Below, in pieces: positions 28,578 to 38,202 of a DNA stretch of 64,000 bases (its first letter is position 1; each line of letters starts with the position of its first letter). A program made the position numbers and the translations under genes. Below the pieces are notes generated by a model. It was given only the letters and a program-made list of their open reading frames with translations, did no database searches and was not told the DNA's origin. The DNA is from CAIQPV01 sp964480365 (GTDB lineage Bacteria; Pseudomonadota; Gammaproteobacteria; Burkholderiales; Gallionellaceae): NCBI GenBank assembly GCA_964480365.1, contig CAYZPM010000020.1, forward strand, positions 4,611 to 68,610, given 5' to 3'.

Positions 28578-29936
28578 TTAGCGACCACGCCCACCGGAAC
28601 GGTGCAACACGGGTGCTGCACCACGGCCAGCGCCATGTCCAGCCGATGGTTTGCCTGCCGCCCCACTACGCGGCTGCCCGCCCCCTGCTCGTGGCGCGGC
28701 CTGAGTACGGCTTTGTCCTTGGCCACGTCCCTGGCCTTGTCCGCGTCCACCTTGACCGCGATTTTGCCCGTTAAGAATCGGCTCGGCCTTAATGCGCGGA
28801 TCGGGTTCGAAGCCCGGTATCTGCACCACCGGAATTTCGCGCTTGATCAGACGCTCGATGTCCTTCAGCAACTTATGTTCGTCGATGCACACCAGCGAAC
28901 TTGCCTCGCCTTCGCTACCCGCACGCCCAGTGCGGCCGATACGGTGGACGTAATCTTCCGCCACATTGGGCATCTCATAGTTGACCACGTGCGGCAGCTC
29001 GATGATGTCGATTCCGCGCGCGGCGATATCGGTCGCGCACAGCACTTGCAGCTTGCCGGTCTTGAATTCCGCTAGTGCACGCGTACGCGCAGCCTGACTC
29101 TTGTTGCCGTGGATAGCCATGGCGGTGATGCCGTCCTTGTTCAAATGCTCCGCCAGGTTGTTCGCGCCATGCTTGGTGCGAGTGAACACCAGCACCTGAA
29201 ACCAGTTGTGTTCCTTAATCAATTGAGTAAGCAGTGCGCGCTTGCGTTCGCGATCCACCGGGTAGATTTTCTGCGAAATCAGTTCGGCGGTGGCATTGCG
29301 GCGCGCTACTTCGATCAGCGCGGGATTATTCAGCAGACCGTCGGCCAGCGCCTTGATCTCGTCAGAGAAAGTGGCGGAGAACAGCAGGTTTTGCCGCTTT
29401 TTTGGCAGCAGCGCGAGGATCTTTTTGATGTCGCGGATGAAGCCCATGTCCAGCATGCGGTCGGCTTCATCCAGCACCAGAATTTCCACATGTGACAGAT
29501 CAACCGTCCTTTGCTGTACGTGATCGAGCAAACGTCCGGGAGTGGCAACCAGAATATCCACGCGGGTTTTCAAGCGCTGAATTTGCGGGTTGATATTGAC
29601 CCCGCCGATCATGGTCATCGAATTCAGCTTCAGGTATTTGCCGTAGTCGCGCACGCTTTCCTCAACCTGCGCAGCCAGTTCGCGAGTGGGGATGAGTACC
29701 AGAACACGGATTGGAGATTTACCGGTGGTGGGTTTCGCGGAAGCGGAAAGAAGTTGCAGGATGGGCAGGGTGAAACCGGCGGTCTTGCCGGTGCCGGTCT
29801 GCGCGCCGCCCATCAGGTCGCGGCCTGATAGCACGACAGGAATAGCCTGTGCCTGAATCGGCGTGGGTTCGGTGTAACCGCGCTCGGAGACAGCGCGGAG
29901 AATTTCTTCGGACAAGCCGAGATTTGCAAATGACAT
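28578..29936 (-). CDS. rhlE: DEAD-box RNA helicase RhlE
   Basis: A 452-residue ATP-dependent RNA helicase. It begins with the Q motif FANLGLSEEILRAVSERGYTEPTPIQAQAIP. Motif I GGAQTGTGKTAGF, motif II VLDEADRMLDMGF, SAT (LLFSATFSDE), and motif VI HRIGRTGRAGSEG are all intact. The C-terminal 70 residues are a Gly/Arg/Gln-rich RNA-binding tail (GQGGRGQGQGRGQG...). RhlE acts in rRNA maturation and cold-linked RNA decay. 5' of the gene is a 220-base gap to the PilZ gene. Confidence 0.95.
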   Translation of the reverse strand: MSFANLGLSEEILRAVSERGYTEPTPIQAQAIPVVLSGRDLMGGAQTGTGKTAGFTLPILQLLSASAKPTTGKSPIRVLVLIPTRELAAQVEESVRDYGKYLKLNSMTMIGGVNINPQIQRLKTRVDILVATPGRLLDHVQQRTVDLSHVEILVLDEADRMLDMGFIRDIKKILALLPKKRQNLLFSATFSDEIKALADGLLNNPALIEVARRNATAELISQKIYPVDRERKRALLTQLIKEHNWFQVLVFTRTKHGANNLAEHLNKDGITAMAIHGNKSQAARTRALAEFKTGKLQVLCATDIAARGIDIIELPHVVNYEMPNVAEDYVHRIGRTGRAGSEGEASSLVCIDEHKLLKDIERLIKREIPVVQIPGFEPDPRIKAEPILNGQNRGQGGRGQGQGRGQGQSRTQAAPRAGGGQPRSGAAGKPSAGHGAGRGAAPVLHRSGGRGR

Positions 29937-30156
29937 ATAAACCTTTATGAATTACATCGGCCTGTCGCCATGTGTGGCGCCAGTCTTAGGCAGACGGAGG
30001 GAACAACAAACCGGAATCGGTAGCGGGCAATCAAGACTGAAGCGATTGCCGCGCGGCGCATTGTAACAGAGGCGGAACGAGGATGCCGGAAATCTGGCCG
30101 AGCGGCTGGTTGCGTAAGTCGCCGTGCGGGTGGGATTCCCTAAAATTACGCGTTAC

Positions 30157-30564
30157 TTATTCAGGCGTTGCTCTAGCCGCATCTATTTTTAACATCTCGG
30201 CCAACTCCCTTTCCAGCAGTTTCTCATCACCCATGTTCAATTCCACCAAGCGGCGGAGGCTGGTCATGCTGTCCAGGTCGATATGCTGGCATTCGATGCC
30301 TATGAGCTGCCCTTCCTGATGAATCACCTTGCCTTCCATGGTGATATGTTCGCCACCCTTGCCCAAGGGAAGAACCATGCGGCAGGCTTTCCCCTTGAGG
30401 GCGTTGGCGATAGGTGGTGTCGTTTCAACCAGCGCGCCTTTCAGCGAGATGTCCAGCAAGTGGGCCGTTTGCACCTCATTTACCAGATGAAAATGCAGTT
30501 CCACATCTGCCTGGAAAGGAATGCGCGAAAAATGGCGGGGTTTGATGTTATCCATTGTCTTCAT
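30157..30564 (-). CDS. PilZ-domain protein
   Basis: A 135-residue protein; the start at 30564 has a strong GGAGGGAAC ribosome site. Residues 8-110 form a PilZ domain: RHFSRIPFQADVELH fits the R-x(3)-R c-di-GMP switch, and DISLKGALVE is the D/N-x-S-x-x-G motif. A C-terminal helix (LRRLVELNMGDEKLLERELAEM) is typical of stand-alone PilZ proteins in betaproteobacteria. It should bind cyclic di-GMP and may respond to cyclases such as the one at 24921. It lies 12 bases after the mutarotase gene. Confidence 0.92.
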   Translation of the reverse strand: MKTMDNIKPRHFSRIPFQADVELHFHLVNEVQTAHLLDISLKGALVETTPPIANALKGKACRMVLPLGKGGEHITMEGKVIHQEGQLIGIECQHIDLDSMTSLRRLVELNMGDEKLLERELAEMLKIDAARATPE

Positions 30565-30575
30565 GTTCCCTCCTG

Positions 30576-31496
30576 TCAGATTTGCTCTGTGCTGTACACG
30601 ACACACAACGAATGGCTAGCGCCAGGAGCTACTGTAACGATGTTGCTAGCCGCGTTTGCGCTTTCCACGCAGACCATGCCGCGATAGCCCGTGTCGCTGC
30701 CGAAGTCGCCCATCCTCGCTGACTTTTCGATCCACGGATTCCACACCACGTTGGAGCGGCTGCCGCTTTTGGCGATGCGGATGCGGCGCTTGAAACCGCT
30801 ATCTTCGATCAGGCAATCGGCTTCGGTGTCAATGTATATCCTGTCCACTTCGGAAGCAATCTGAATCGCTCCTTGTTGCGTCCGAGCCTGCGCGACGCCG
30901 ACTTTGTCCAGATAAGTGCATTCTTCCATGCCGGTGATACGCAATGCATCCACATCGCTGATGGTGAAATAGGTGTGCAGTGCTTCGCCGATTTCGAATT
31001 CCGCGTTGCCGGTATTTTCGGTAATCAATTCCGCCGTCAACGTTTTGCCGACGGTTGCGACGAACTGTACACGACAGGGATGAGGCCATTGGGTTGGAGG
31101 CATGAAGTTCTGCGGTAATTCGAAAATAATCCGCGTACTGCCGTCCGGCAAGGCCACGCTCGCCGCCACTTGCCATGACGCCGTACGTGCAAAACCATGT
31201 GCAGGAAAACCGGGTTCGCTGGCATGTGCTCCGAACCAGGGCCAGCAGATAGGCACACCGCCGCGTATGGATTTGCCTTGCACCAGCTTGGCCACAGGGC
31301 TCAGCCAGATAACCGGTTGTTCGCCGTTGGGCTGAAAGGTCATGATGTGCGCGCCTTGCAGCGCAATGGCGGATTGCGCGTGGGTGTTGGCGATGCGCGC
31401 AATAATCAAGCCTCCTGCATCCTGAACAAATTCGAGTTGTTCAGCGATACCAAATTTTTTATTCAGTTCAGTGACATTCGACTGACTCATATTCAT
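30576..31496 (-). CDS. D-hexose-6-phosphate mutarotase (YeaD-like)
   Basis: A 306-residue aldose-1-epimerase-fold enzyme that interconverts alpha and beta anomers of hexose 6-phosphates. The visible family pieces are QGAHIMTFQP, the phosphate-binding GKSIRGGVPICWPWFG, AHGFARTASW with a catalytic His, EALHTYFTISD and the late VVWNPWIEKSARMGDFG. Length is normal. It is transcribed between terC and the PilZ gene, probably as one operon. Confidence 0.92.
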   Translation of the reverse strand: MNMSQSNVTELNKKFGIAEQLEFVQDAGGLIIARIANTHAQSAIALQGAHIMTFQPNGEQPVIWLSPVAKLVQGKSIRGGVPICWPWFGAHASEPGFPAHGFARTASWQVAASVALPDGSTRIIFELPQNFMPPTQWPHPCRVQFVATVGKTLTAELITENTGNAEFEIGEALHTYFTISDVDALRITGMEECTYLDKVGVAQARTQQGAIQIASEVDRIYIDTEADCLIEDSGFKRRIRIAKSGSRSNVVWNPWIEKSARMGDFGSDTGYRGMVCVESANAASNIVTVAPGASHSLCVVYSTEQI

Positions 31497-31505
31497 ATCT
31501 TTCTA

Positions 31506-32249
31506 TTAATGTTTTCCGTTTGATGTGGCTGACACTTGTTCTTCAACCAGATTGACCACTTTTGCCACCGCAACCTTGTGTGCGGCGAGCCACATGCCCA
31601 GCACGACCACCAGCACGGCGCAAAAGGTGGGAATCAATAAGTAAATAAGGTATGGCATCTCCTCCAATACCGATGCCACGTTAACATCGCTTTCCAGCAT
31701 TTCCCCTGCCACATAGCCGAGCAGTCCTCCGCCCGCATAAATAACGAAGGGGAAACGGCGAATCAGTATCAGAACCAACTGACTGCTCCATGCGATCAGC
31801 GGGATGCTTACCAGAAGGCCAAACACCAGAAGCATGACATTGCCATGCGCCGCTGCCACCACGCCCAGCACGTTGTCCAGGCTCATCATAAAATCCGCAA
31901 CTATGATCGTCTTCACTGCACCCCACAGGTACGTATTGGCCTTGATTTTATTCGCATCGGGTTCTTCCTCCTGCAAGAGCAATTTGACGCCTATCCACAA
32001 CAACAGGATTGCGCCGACTACCTTGAGGAAAGGGAGTCTTAGCAAACTGACCGTAAAGAACGTTAGCACTATTCGTAACACTATCGCGCCGATCACGCCG
32101 AACATAATGCCTTTTTTGCGTTGCGTCGGCGGCAGGTTGCGGCAGGCGAGCGCAATCACTACGGCGTTATCACCGCTGAGCAATATGTCGATGACGATGA
32201 TCTTGAATACGTCCACCCAAAACTGGGTGGAACCCAACATTTCCAGCAT
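31506..32249 (-). CDS. TerC-family integral membrane protein
   Basis: A 247-residue protein with about seven membrane helices. The TerC signature is DILLSGDNAVVIALACRNLPP (helix 1-2) and ADFMMSLDNVLGVVAAAHGN, each carrying acidic and Asn residues in the membrane that bind metal. The length and start fit the YjbE subgroup of putative metal-ion exporters (Mn or Ca related). Substrate not known. Promoter is likely in the gap to typA. Confidence 0.92.
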   Translation of the reverse strand: MLEMLGSTQFWVDVFKIIVIDILLSGDNAVVIALACRNLPPTQRKKGIMFGVIGAIVLRIVLTFFTVSLLRLPFLKVVGAILLLWIGVKLLLQEEEPDANKIKANTYLWGAVKTIIVADFMMSLDNVLGVVAAAHGNVMLLVFGLLVSIPLIAWSSQLVLILIRRFPFVIYAGGGLLGYVAGEMLESDVNVASVLEEMPYLIYLLIPTFCAVLVVVLGMWLAAHKVAVAKVVNLVEEQVSATSNGKH

Positions 32250-32426
32250 GATCTATCCCTAGCTTGTTTGCGAGCGCAAGCTAGTGCGCACAACACAGTC
32301 CCAATGTTACCGAATTCTTTCCGGATGCGCGGAAGATTATGCACATTCTCTGGCAGAAATCGCGCAAATCTTCTCACCGAAAAGCAAGCATGTAGTTAGT
32401 TAGAAGACGCGCTCGCTTACGGAAAT

Positions 32427-32456
32427 AAAGAGGGGGCGCTTGCGCGCCCCCTCTTT
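32427..32456 (-). terminator. Terminator of typA
   Basis: AAAGAGGGGGCGC / GCGCCCCCTCTTT, a 13-base perfect stem with a 4-base loop, followed on the minus strand by a short T-rich run. It lies 24 bases after the typA stop. Confidence 0.88.
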
Positions 32457-32479
32457 AACTTGCCTTGTTAAGCCAATTC

Positions 32480-34288
32480 CTATGAGCGCGATGCTCGCTT
32501 GCGCTCAATTTCCGTGAGGTAACGCTTACGTACACGGATGGACTGCGGAGTAATTTCCACCAGTTCATCATCGTCGATAAACTCTACGGCACCTTCCAGG
32601 GTCAGCCTGATCGGTGTAGTCAAACGTACCGCTTCATCCGTACCGGAAGCGCGTACGTTAGTCAGTTGTTTGCCCTTGATCGGGTTCACTACCAGATCGT
32701 TATCGCGGCTGTGGATGCCGATAATCATACCTTCGTACACTTTATCGCCGGGAGCGACGATCATGCGACCGCGGTCTTCCAGTTTCCACAAGGCGTAAGC
32801 CACAGCTTCACCGGAATCCTGGGAAATCAGCACGCCGTTGTGACGACCGGGCATGTCCGGCTTGATCGGGCCGTAGTCGTCGAACACATGGGAAATCAAA
32901 CCGGAACCGCGCGTCATGGTCAGGAATTCACCCTGAAAGCCGATCAGCGCACGCGCCGGGATGCGGTATTCCAGACGCACACGGCCTTTGCCGTCCGACT
33001 GCATATCCTGCAAATCGCCGCGACGGCGTCCCAACTCTTCCATCACCGCACCCTGATGACCGTCTTCCACATCCACGGTGAGCATTTCATAAGGCTCGCA
33101 CTTTTCGCCGTTGATTTCGCGGTACACCACGCGCGGTTTGGATACGGCCAATTCAAAACCTTCACGGCGCATGGTTTCAAGCAGAATGGTCAGGTGCAAT
33201 TCGCCGCGACCAGATACCAGAAAGGAATCGGTATCCGCTGTATCTTCAACGCGCAAGGCAACGTTGACCAGCAACTCCTTATTTAAACGTTCGCGTATCT
33301 GGCGGCTGGTGATCATCTTGCCTTCCTGCCCAACCAGAGGGGAGGTGTTCACTTGGAAGTTCATCGCCAGAGTGGGCTCATCCACCTTGGGCATAGGCAA
33401 CCCTTCCGGCTGGTTCACGTCGGACAACGTAATGCCGATGCCAATTTCTTCGATGCCGTTGACCAGCACGATGTCGCCGACCGAAGCTTCTTCCAGCAAC
33501 ACTCGGTCGACACCACGAAAACCCAGCACCTGATTGATGCGGCCTTTCTTTACTTGTTTGTCACCCGCCATCATCATTACTTCCTGACCAGGCTTGATGC
33601 GACCGCGTGTCACGCGGCCCACGCCGATGCGGCCGACGAAGCTGGAATAATCCAGTGCGGCAATTTGCAATTGCAACGGCCCGTCACTGTCGCCCACGGG
33701 TTCGTGTACATGCTTCAGCACGGTGTCAAACAACGCGCGCATATCCGTGGCGGGTTTGGCCAGATCCAGCATGGCATAACCGTTCAGCGCGGATGCATAT
33801 ACCACCGGGAAATCCAGTTGCTCGTCGGTCGCGCCCAGCTTGTCGAACAAATCAAAAGTATGATCCACTACCCAGTCAGGGCGCGCACCGGGGCGATCCA
33901 CCTTGTTGATCACCACGATGGGGCGCAGGCCCAGCGCCAGCGCCTTGCGCGTCACAAAACGGGTTTGCGGCATCGGGCCTTCCACTGCATCCACCAATAG
34001 CAGCACGCCGTCCACCATCGACAGCACGCGCTCCACTTCGCCGCCGAAGTCGGCGTGTCCCGGTGTGTCCACGATATTGATGTGTACGCCTTCGTATTCC
34101 ACCGCGCAGTTTTTCGCCAGAATGGTGATGCCGCGTTCCTTTTCCAGATCGTTGTTATCCATCACGCGCTCGGCGACATGCTGGTGCTTGGCGAAGGTGG
34201 CGGTCTGAGAAAGCAGCTTGTCCACCAAGGTGGTCTTGCCATGGTCAACGTGGGCGATGATGGCGATGTTACGGATTGCGCGCGACAT
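32480..34288 (-). CDS. typA: Ribosome-associated GTPase TypA/BipA
   Basis: A 602-residue translational GTPase that binds 70S ribosomes and helps 50S assembly at low temperature and under stress. It has G1 AHVDHGKTT, G3 DTPGHADFGGEVER, G4 NKVDRPGARP, the EF-G-like domains and the unique C-terminal domain (about 490-602, SRDNDLVVNPIKGKQLTNVRASGTDEA). Full length. It appears monocistronic, with a strong terminator. Confidence 0.97.
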   Translation of the reverse strand: MSRAIRNIAIIAHVDHGKTTLVDKLLSQTATFAKHQHVAERVMDNNDLEKERGITILAKNCAVEYEGVHINIVDTPGHADFGGEVERVLSMVDGVLLLVDAVEGPMPQTRFVTRKALALGLRPIVVINKVDRPGARPDWVVDHTFDLFDKLGATDEQLDFPVVYASALNGYAMLDLAKPATDMRALFDTVLKHVHEPVGDSDGPLQLQIAALDYSSFVGRIGVGRVTRGRIKPGQEVMMMAGDKQVKKGRINQVLGFRGVDRVLLEEASVGDIVLVNGIEEIGIGITLSDVNQPEGLPMPKVDEPTLAMNFQVNTSPLVGQEGKMITSRQIRERLNKELLVNVALRVEDTADTDSFLVSGRGELHLTILLETMRREGFELAVSKPRVVYREINGEKCEPYEMLTVDVEDGHQGAVMEELGRRRGDLQDMQSDGKGRVRLEYRIPARALIGFQGEFLTMTRGSGLISHVFDDYGPIKPDMPGRHNGVLISQDSGEAVAYALWKLEDRGRMIVAPGDKVYEGMIIGIHSRDNDLVVNPIKGKQLTNVRASGTDEAVRLTTPIRLTLEGAVEFIDDDELVEITPQSIRVRKRYLTEIERKRASRS

Positions 34289-34766
34289 GATTTACTACCT
34301 GCAAAGATTCAAAGGGCGCGCATTCTAGCACATCAACCATGACGGCTTATGTATTTAGCTTTTGTTGTATTTTCTGAGGGGAGGAGCGAATTAGTCCTGC
34401 GCCCCTTTTTTCGCAACCATACCCGCCCCGTCAGCAAGGCGCTAACAACAAGATGTCTGTGTGGAGTCATGGGTTTAAAAGTGACACTTCAAGTTGAAAC
34501 ATCAGTAAAGCAAACGAGTTTTATAGGGGTAAACGAGTATGGCGGGTTTAATCATTCCGGGGTATTTCCTATGCTCGTTAGCGATTAAAAAAACGGAGCA
34601 GTTTCCTGCTCCGTTAAAGCCAAGTATTGCACCTATACCTAGAGGAGATGCGAGTGAATGATGCACTGATAAACAATCCCACTCTGTGCGGTAGCACTCA
34701 TTGAGCGAAGTAAAAATTGCTGCATGCGATTCTCAACTGAGAATGATGGTACCGTGTTCTTTCGAA
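34289..34766. other. Intergenic region
   Basis: 478 bases without a supported gene. A plus-strand ORF (34349-34588) lacks a ribosome site and family features. Contains the terminator at 34587-34614. Confidence 0.6.
34587..34614 (-). terminator. Terminator of the SYLF gene
   Basis: ACGGAGCA / TGCTCCGT stem with a 6-base loop. On the minus strand it is followed by seven T. It lies about 150 bases downstream of the SYLF stop. Confidence 0.8.
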
Positions 34767-35330
34767 TCAACGCTTGATGCGAGAAATTTTCGTACCTTCG
34801 ATGCTGAGGCTGGCCATTAGTCCCTGCTGGTCAAAAATGAAAGCGTAGGCATCGTCTTTCATTGTCGAGGATGACAGATTTTTAGCCACTCCTTCATTCA
34901 CCACGGTCACGGTCGGCCCCACGCCGATTTCCCAACCCTTTGACTTATCCAAGTATTTCACTGCTTTGTCGCTCATGAGAAAAACAACGTAGGCGTAAGA
35001 TTCGGCACCAGCCTGCCATCCCCATGAACCGGAAACGGAATTGTAGTATCCGGCGAAATGCGAATCTTTAGTTAAAACACCTTCACCGTAACTTCCTCCG
35101 AATACAAGTCCAGCCTTAACAATATTTGGGAAAACCAGAACCGCTCTAGCCTTCTTGGAAATGCTTTCGGCAGCTGGATTGGTCTTGTACAAATTTTGCA
35201 ACACATGAGCGGCGTCTCTGTTCAGGTCCTCTGCAGTTGCAGCATTCACATCGCCGCTGATTGTACTCAGCAAAAATGTGGTGGCTACCACGACAAGGAG
35301 GTTATGCAAAGTGCGTTGTATATTAGTCAT
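34767..35330 (-). CDS. SYLF (Ysc84-like) lipid-binding protein
   Basis: A 187-residue secreted protein. The N-terminal 30 residues are a Sec signal peptide (LLVVVATTFLLSTISGDVNA, probably cut after NAATA). The rest is the SYLF domain: ARAVLVFPNIVKAGLVFGGSYGEGVL, SGSWGWQAGAESYAYVVFLMSD, and VGPTVTVVN then AYAFIFDQQGLMASLSIEGTKIS. SYLF domains bind phospholipids. In bacteria the periplasmic members are uncharacterised. Single gene with its own terminator. Confidence 0.9.
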   Translation of the reverse strand: MTNIQRTLHNLLVVVATTFLLSTISGDVNAATAEDLNRDAAHVLQNLYKTNPAAESISKKARAVLVFPNIVKAGLVFGGSYGEGVLTKDSHFAGYYNSVSGSWGWQAGAESYAYVVFLMSDKAVKYLDKSKGWEIGVGPTVTVVNEGVAKNLSSSTMKDDAYAFIFDQQGLMASLSIEGTKISRIKR

Positions 35331-35630
35331 TTTCTTGCCCTTTCAGTAGTTCTTAAATACGAATGGAACACAATAAACGGAAGCTGCCTTGAGCATCGGG
35401 CATTTGTATTATGTGTTGATAGCGCGGATAATTCTGTACGCCAGCACACTTTCTGGCGTGAGCCTCCAATTGTCATAACTTACTGCAAAATAAGATGGTT
35501 AGGGCGCGCCATTCGATCAGGTTCGAGAGGAACAATAAAGTCGAGTTAATTAAGATGCCTGTTTGCTGGATATATTCCTCCTGCATCGCGCCAGTAGCGA
35601 AAACTGTTGAAAAACAGAAATTGTAAAGCG
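35331..35630. other. Intergenic region
   Basis: 300 bases with no supported gene. It has mixed composition and holds the promoter of the SYLF gene. I see no strong structure. Confidence 0.5.
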
Positions 35631-36713
35631 CTATGGCGTTATACGCCAAGAAGTAGACTCAGAAGAAGCGGTGTGGCTCGGCAGGAGTTGGTTGAGCGCC
35701 GCTATTCGCTCGGTTTTAGGTAAATGGGCAAGCGCAGCCACGCGCAGGTAAAAGCGGGGCAGACTTCCTCCTTCCTGTTCAAGCAGGGCGCGAAATGCTG
35801 GAACCCATTGTGTGTACACAGTGACGGAACCCAAGACGGCGTTATTTAAAGGCTGGTTGAACCACTGGTCGTAACCGCTATAGCCGCCCCAACTCGCTTT
35901 CAGGTTGGTGTAGTTCCGCTTCATTTCTGCGATGATTTCTGTCTTGGCGCGTCGCTTGGCGTCAGATGCAAGCGATGATACATAGATGGCGCGCAGCTTG
36001 TCGCGGTTGTCTGCCACCAGACGAAGGAACTGCGCCTTGCGTTCCTGTTGTGTCTCGAAATTCCGCAACAACTCCGGTGCCGCCGACTGCGTCAGCCAGC
36101 GGTGCATGCCTTCATTCTCGACGGTCGTGGCGAATGATTCGTTGAAGGCGGTGTCGCCTTCGGCAAAAACGACTTGATGCGCAAGTTCATGGAAAATGAT
36201 GCGGGCTACTTCCTGGTCGCCGAAACGCAAAAAGGTATTCAGTACCGGGTCGTTGAAGTATCCGAGGGTGGAATAGGCGGGAACGCCGCCTACATAGGTA
36301 TCGGCTCCCGCCTGCTTCAGCTCGTTGGCGTAGCGGTCAGCGTCATTCTTGTCATAGTAGCCGCGATAATTGACGCAGCCAATGAATACCATGCACCACT
36401 GCTGCGGTTCTACGGAAAACTCAGGTGCTGCAAAGACGTTCCAGACCACGTAGGGACGTCCGAGGTCGGAGTAGGAGCGATAGCTGCCGTTGTTCGGCAG
36501 CGCGAGTTCGCGGCTGGCATATTCCCGTATGGCGATTGCCCGTTCGAGTTGCTGGCGCAGCCTTGGGTCGGTCGCGGCATCATTGATCACATCGGAAATG
36601 GGCCGTGTTCCCGCCATGAGCCGCATCTGCCCTTCGATCGCCTGGGCGTAATAGGCAATGTTTGTGCAGCCGACGAGCAGGCACAGGCCAGTCGCAAGAA
36701 TTAGCCTAAGCAT
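35631..36713 (-). CDS. Zincin aminopeptidase lipoprotein (COG4324-like)
   Basis: A 360-residue predicted aminopeptidase. The N-terminus MLRLILATGLCLLVGC is a lipoprotein signal with lipobox LVGC, so the enzyme should be membrane-anchored in the periplasm. The zinc site is FHELAHQVVFAEGDTAFNESFATTVE (HExxH near residue 185, glutamate about 20 residues later). Other family blocks are the LPNNGSYRSYSDLGRPYVVWNVFA and GGVPAYSTLGYFNDPVL segments. It overlaps the alpha/beta hydrolase stop by 8 bases. Peptide substrates unknown. Confidence 0.9.
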   Translation of the reverse strand: MLRLILATGLCLLVGCTNIAYYAQAIEGQMRLMAGTRPISDVINDAATDPRLRQQLERAIAIREYASRELALPNNGSYRSYSDLGRPYVVWNVFAAPEFSVEPQQWCMVFIGCVNYRGYYDKNDADRYANELKQAGADTYVGGVPAYSTLGYFNDPVLNTFLRFGDQEVARIIFHELAHQVVFAEGDTAFNESFATTVENEGMHRWLTQSAAPELLRNFETQQERKAQFLRLVADNRDKLRAIYVSSLASDAKRRAKTEIIAEMKRNYTNLKASWGGYSGYDQWFNQPLNNAVLGSVTVYTQWVPAFRALLEQEGGSLPRFYLRVAALAHLPKTERIAALNQLLPSHTASSESTSWRITP

Positions 36714-37341
36714 GAATGAAGCTTCCCGTCCTGAAAAAGTTGGTGATTTGCCCGGCGCAGGCGCGGGATACGAGCATGCCAGAATGGCAGACGTTCAGCG
36801 CGATGCTGTCTCTGGCCGCAGCAATGCGTGTTTCGTCGACGGCAATGAGACCATCGTTGGGGCTTGCCAGTCCGGGAATCAGGCGTCCGAAACCGATAGG
36901 GCGGGTGCCGGCGATGACGCCAATCTCCACCGCAGACTGTGGGGAAGGGAGGGGCAGGCTGAACCAGTCCTCGAACGTGCGTCCGACAAGCGCCGCCAAT
37001 CCGTGAGACTCGGCTAGGGTAAAGCCGCAATGGCAACCCGCATACGGAGTTCCCAGCAGGACGACGCGGCGTATACGCTCATCGGGTTCCTGCGACAGCA
37101 TTTTTAGCGCAACTAGGCCGCCGAGGCTGTGTGCGACTAGGTGGATGACGGAACCGGAAGTTTCGTTGACAAAGCCGGACAGCAAACGGACATTGTCGGC
37201 CAAGCTGCCCCGCCAGGAAGGATAGGAAAATCTGCGTACAGCAAACCCCTCGGCGCGCAGCCAGCGCTGATGGGGTAGCAGGACAAGGCCGCGCATCCAG
37301 AGTCCGTGAATCAGAATAACAGTTTCCGTTTTGTCGGTCAT
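36706..37341 (-). CDS. Alpha/beta hydrolase
   Basis: A 211-residue soluble hydrolase. VILIHGLWMRG marks the oxyanion loop, the nucleophile elbow is HLVAHSLGGLVAL (Ser near residue 92), and the catalytic Asp and His probably lie in the NDGLIAVDET and NVCHSGML segments near the end. It is PGAP1/lipase-like in appearance. The stop overlaps the start of the downstream aminopeptidase gene, so the two are coupled. Substrate unknown. Confidence 0.9.
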   Translation of the reverse strand: MTDKTETVILIHGLWMRGLVLLPHQRWLRAEGFAVRRFSYPSWRGSLADNVRLLSGFVNETSGSVIHLVAHSLGGLVALKMLSQEPDERIRRVVLLGTPYAGCHCGFTLAESHGLAALVGRTFEDWFSLPLPSPQSAVEIGVIAGTRPIGFGRLIPGLASPNDGLIAVDETRIAAARDSIALNVCHSGMLVSRACAGQITNFFRTGSFIHA

Positions 37342-37526
37342 AACCGTTCAAGCTTGAATCGGCCGCACCGCTGAACTTCCTGGCGCGGCAGAACCGGATA
37401 CCAAGGCTAAGTTAAATCAAGGGCTAAATCAAGGCGTTTGGGTCGGTGTGTAATTGAAAATTGTTGGTAAGCCTCGGAATTCAAGCCTAATCAATATTGT
37501 TGCTCGATGCCTGCAATATGGGGTGC

Positions 37527-37595
37527 GCATAACGTTAAGTTGAGGGGCTGACGCGGGCTGCTTCGCGGCAGTCCCGCTCGAACGTGAGGTTAGGC
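37527..37595 (-). repeat. attC site 1 (distal end of cassette array)
   Basis: 69-bp quasi-palindrome, read on the minus strand from GCCTAAC (37595-37589) to GTTATGC (37533-37527), with inner arms GAGCGGGACTGCC and GGGGCTGACG complement. Nearly identical to sites 2 and 4. It follows the toxin gene and closes the array. Confidence 0.88.
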
Positions 37596-37630
37596 TGGAT
37601 GTGAGATAGCAAGACATGATGCCATGCCTA

Positions 37631-37927
37631 TTAATCATCAAACCGTTCAAGCCAAACACCCGGTTCACGATGCTGATGAAAGAATGAAACCACCAGCAAT
37701 TCATCTGGGCTTGGCAGATAAATGAGCGTGTAAGGAAACTTGCGAAACAGAACACGACGAAATTCTTCTTCGATGCGCAAATGCCCAAAGGGATTGCGAA
37801 GTGCAGACGCAACTGCCGCGTCAGCGGCACGAGCGAACTCAAAGCCAAGCCCAAGCGCTTTTGATTCGTACCAAGCCTGCGCTTCCAGAAGCTCTTGTTC
37901 TGCCTCTGGACGGAGCACGACCAACAT
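37631..37927 (-). CDS. RelE/ParE-family toxin
   Basis: A 98-residue toxin: the ParE/RelE plasmid-stabilisation pattern is clear in LRPEAEQELLEAQAWYESKALGLGFEFARAADAAVASALRNP, FRRVLFRKFPYTLIYLPSPDELLVVSFFHQHREP. Its start overlaps the antitoxin stop by one base (TGATG). Such pairs are common in chromosomal integron cassettes, where they stabilise the array. It is followed by attC site 1. Confidence 0.92.
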   Translation of the reverse strand: MLVVLRPEAEQELLEAQAWYESKALGLGFEFARAADAAVASALRNPFGHLRIEEEFRRVLFRKFPYTLIYLPSPDELLVVSFFHQHREPGVWLERFDD

Positions 37928-38163
37928 CAGGGTTTACTCGGAAATAATTTGGATCGAACCTGTTCCCAAGGGACCGCTGTGGAAGGATCAGCGCGATGTG
38001 CGGCAACGCGACGATGCAACTCAGTCTTTTGGGCTTGAGATAACCCAACGGTATTTGGTGCCTCCGCAGCAATACTATCCCATATGTCTTCGACGAGCTG
38101 AATACGCTCGGAGACAGAAAGCTTCATGTATTCGGCAGTGGCAGTTGGAGTATGCATGCGCAT
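37927..38163 (-). CDS. Addiction module antitoxin (RelB/ParD-like, putative addiction component family)
   Basis: A 78-residue antitoxin from the ATG at 38163; in-frame ATGs at 38175 and 38157 are also possible. EYMKLSVSERIQLVEDIWDSIAAE followed by LSQAQKTELHRRVAAHRADPSTAVPWEQVRSKL is the TIGR02574-type pattern (helical dimer, then toxin-binding tail). It pairs with the RelE/ParE-type toxin gene that follows it. The cassette boundary core GCCTAAC is 40 bases upstream (38203-38209). Confidence 0.9.
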   Translation of the reverse strand: MRMHTPTATAEYMKLSVSERIQLVEDIWDSIAAEAPNTVGLSQAQKTELHRRVAAHRADPSTAVPWEQVRSKLFPSKP

Positions 38164-38202
38164 AGTATAAATCAAGGCAAACGTTTTAGGTACTGTGGCG
38201 AG

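Noticed and set aside
34349..34588. 79-residue ORF between typA and the SYLF gene
   Set aside because: No ribosome site or family features; it ends just before a terminator of the opposite strand.
37429..37854. 141-residue minus-strand ORF overlapping the RelE/ParE toxin
   Set aside because: It is the shadow frame of the toxin gene and runs through attC site 1.
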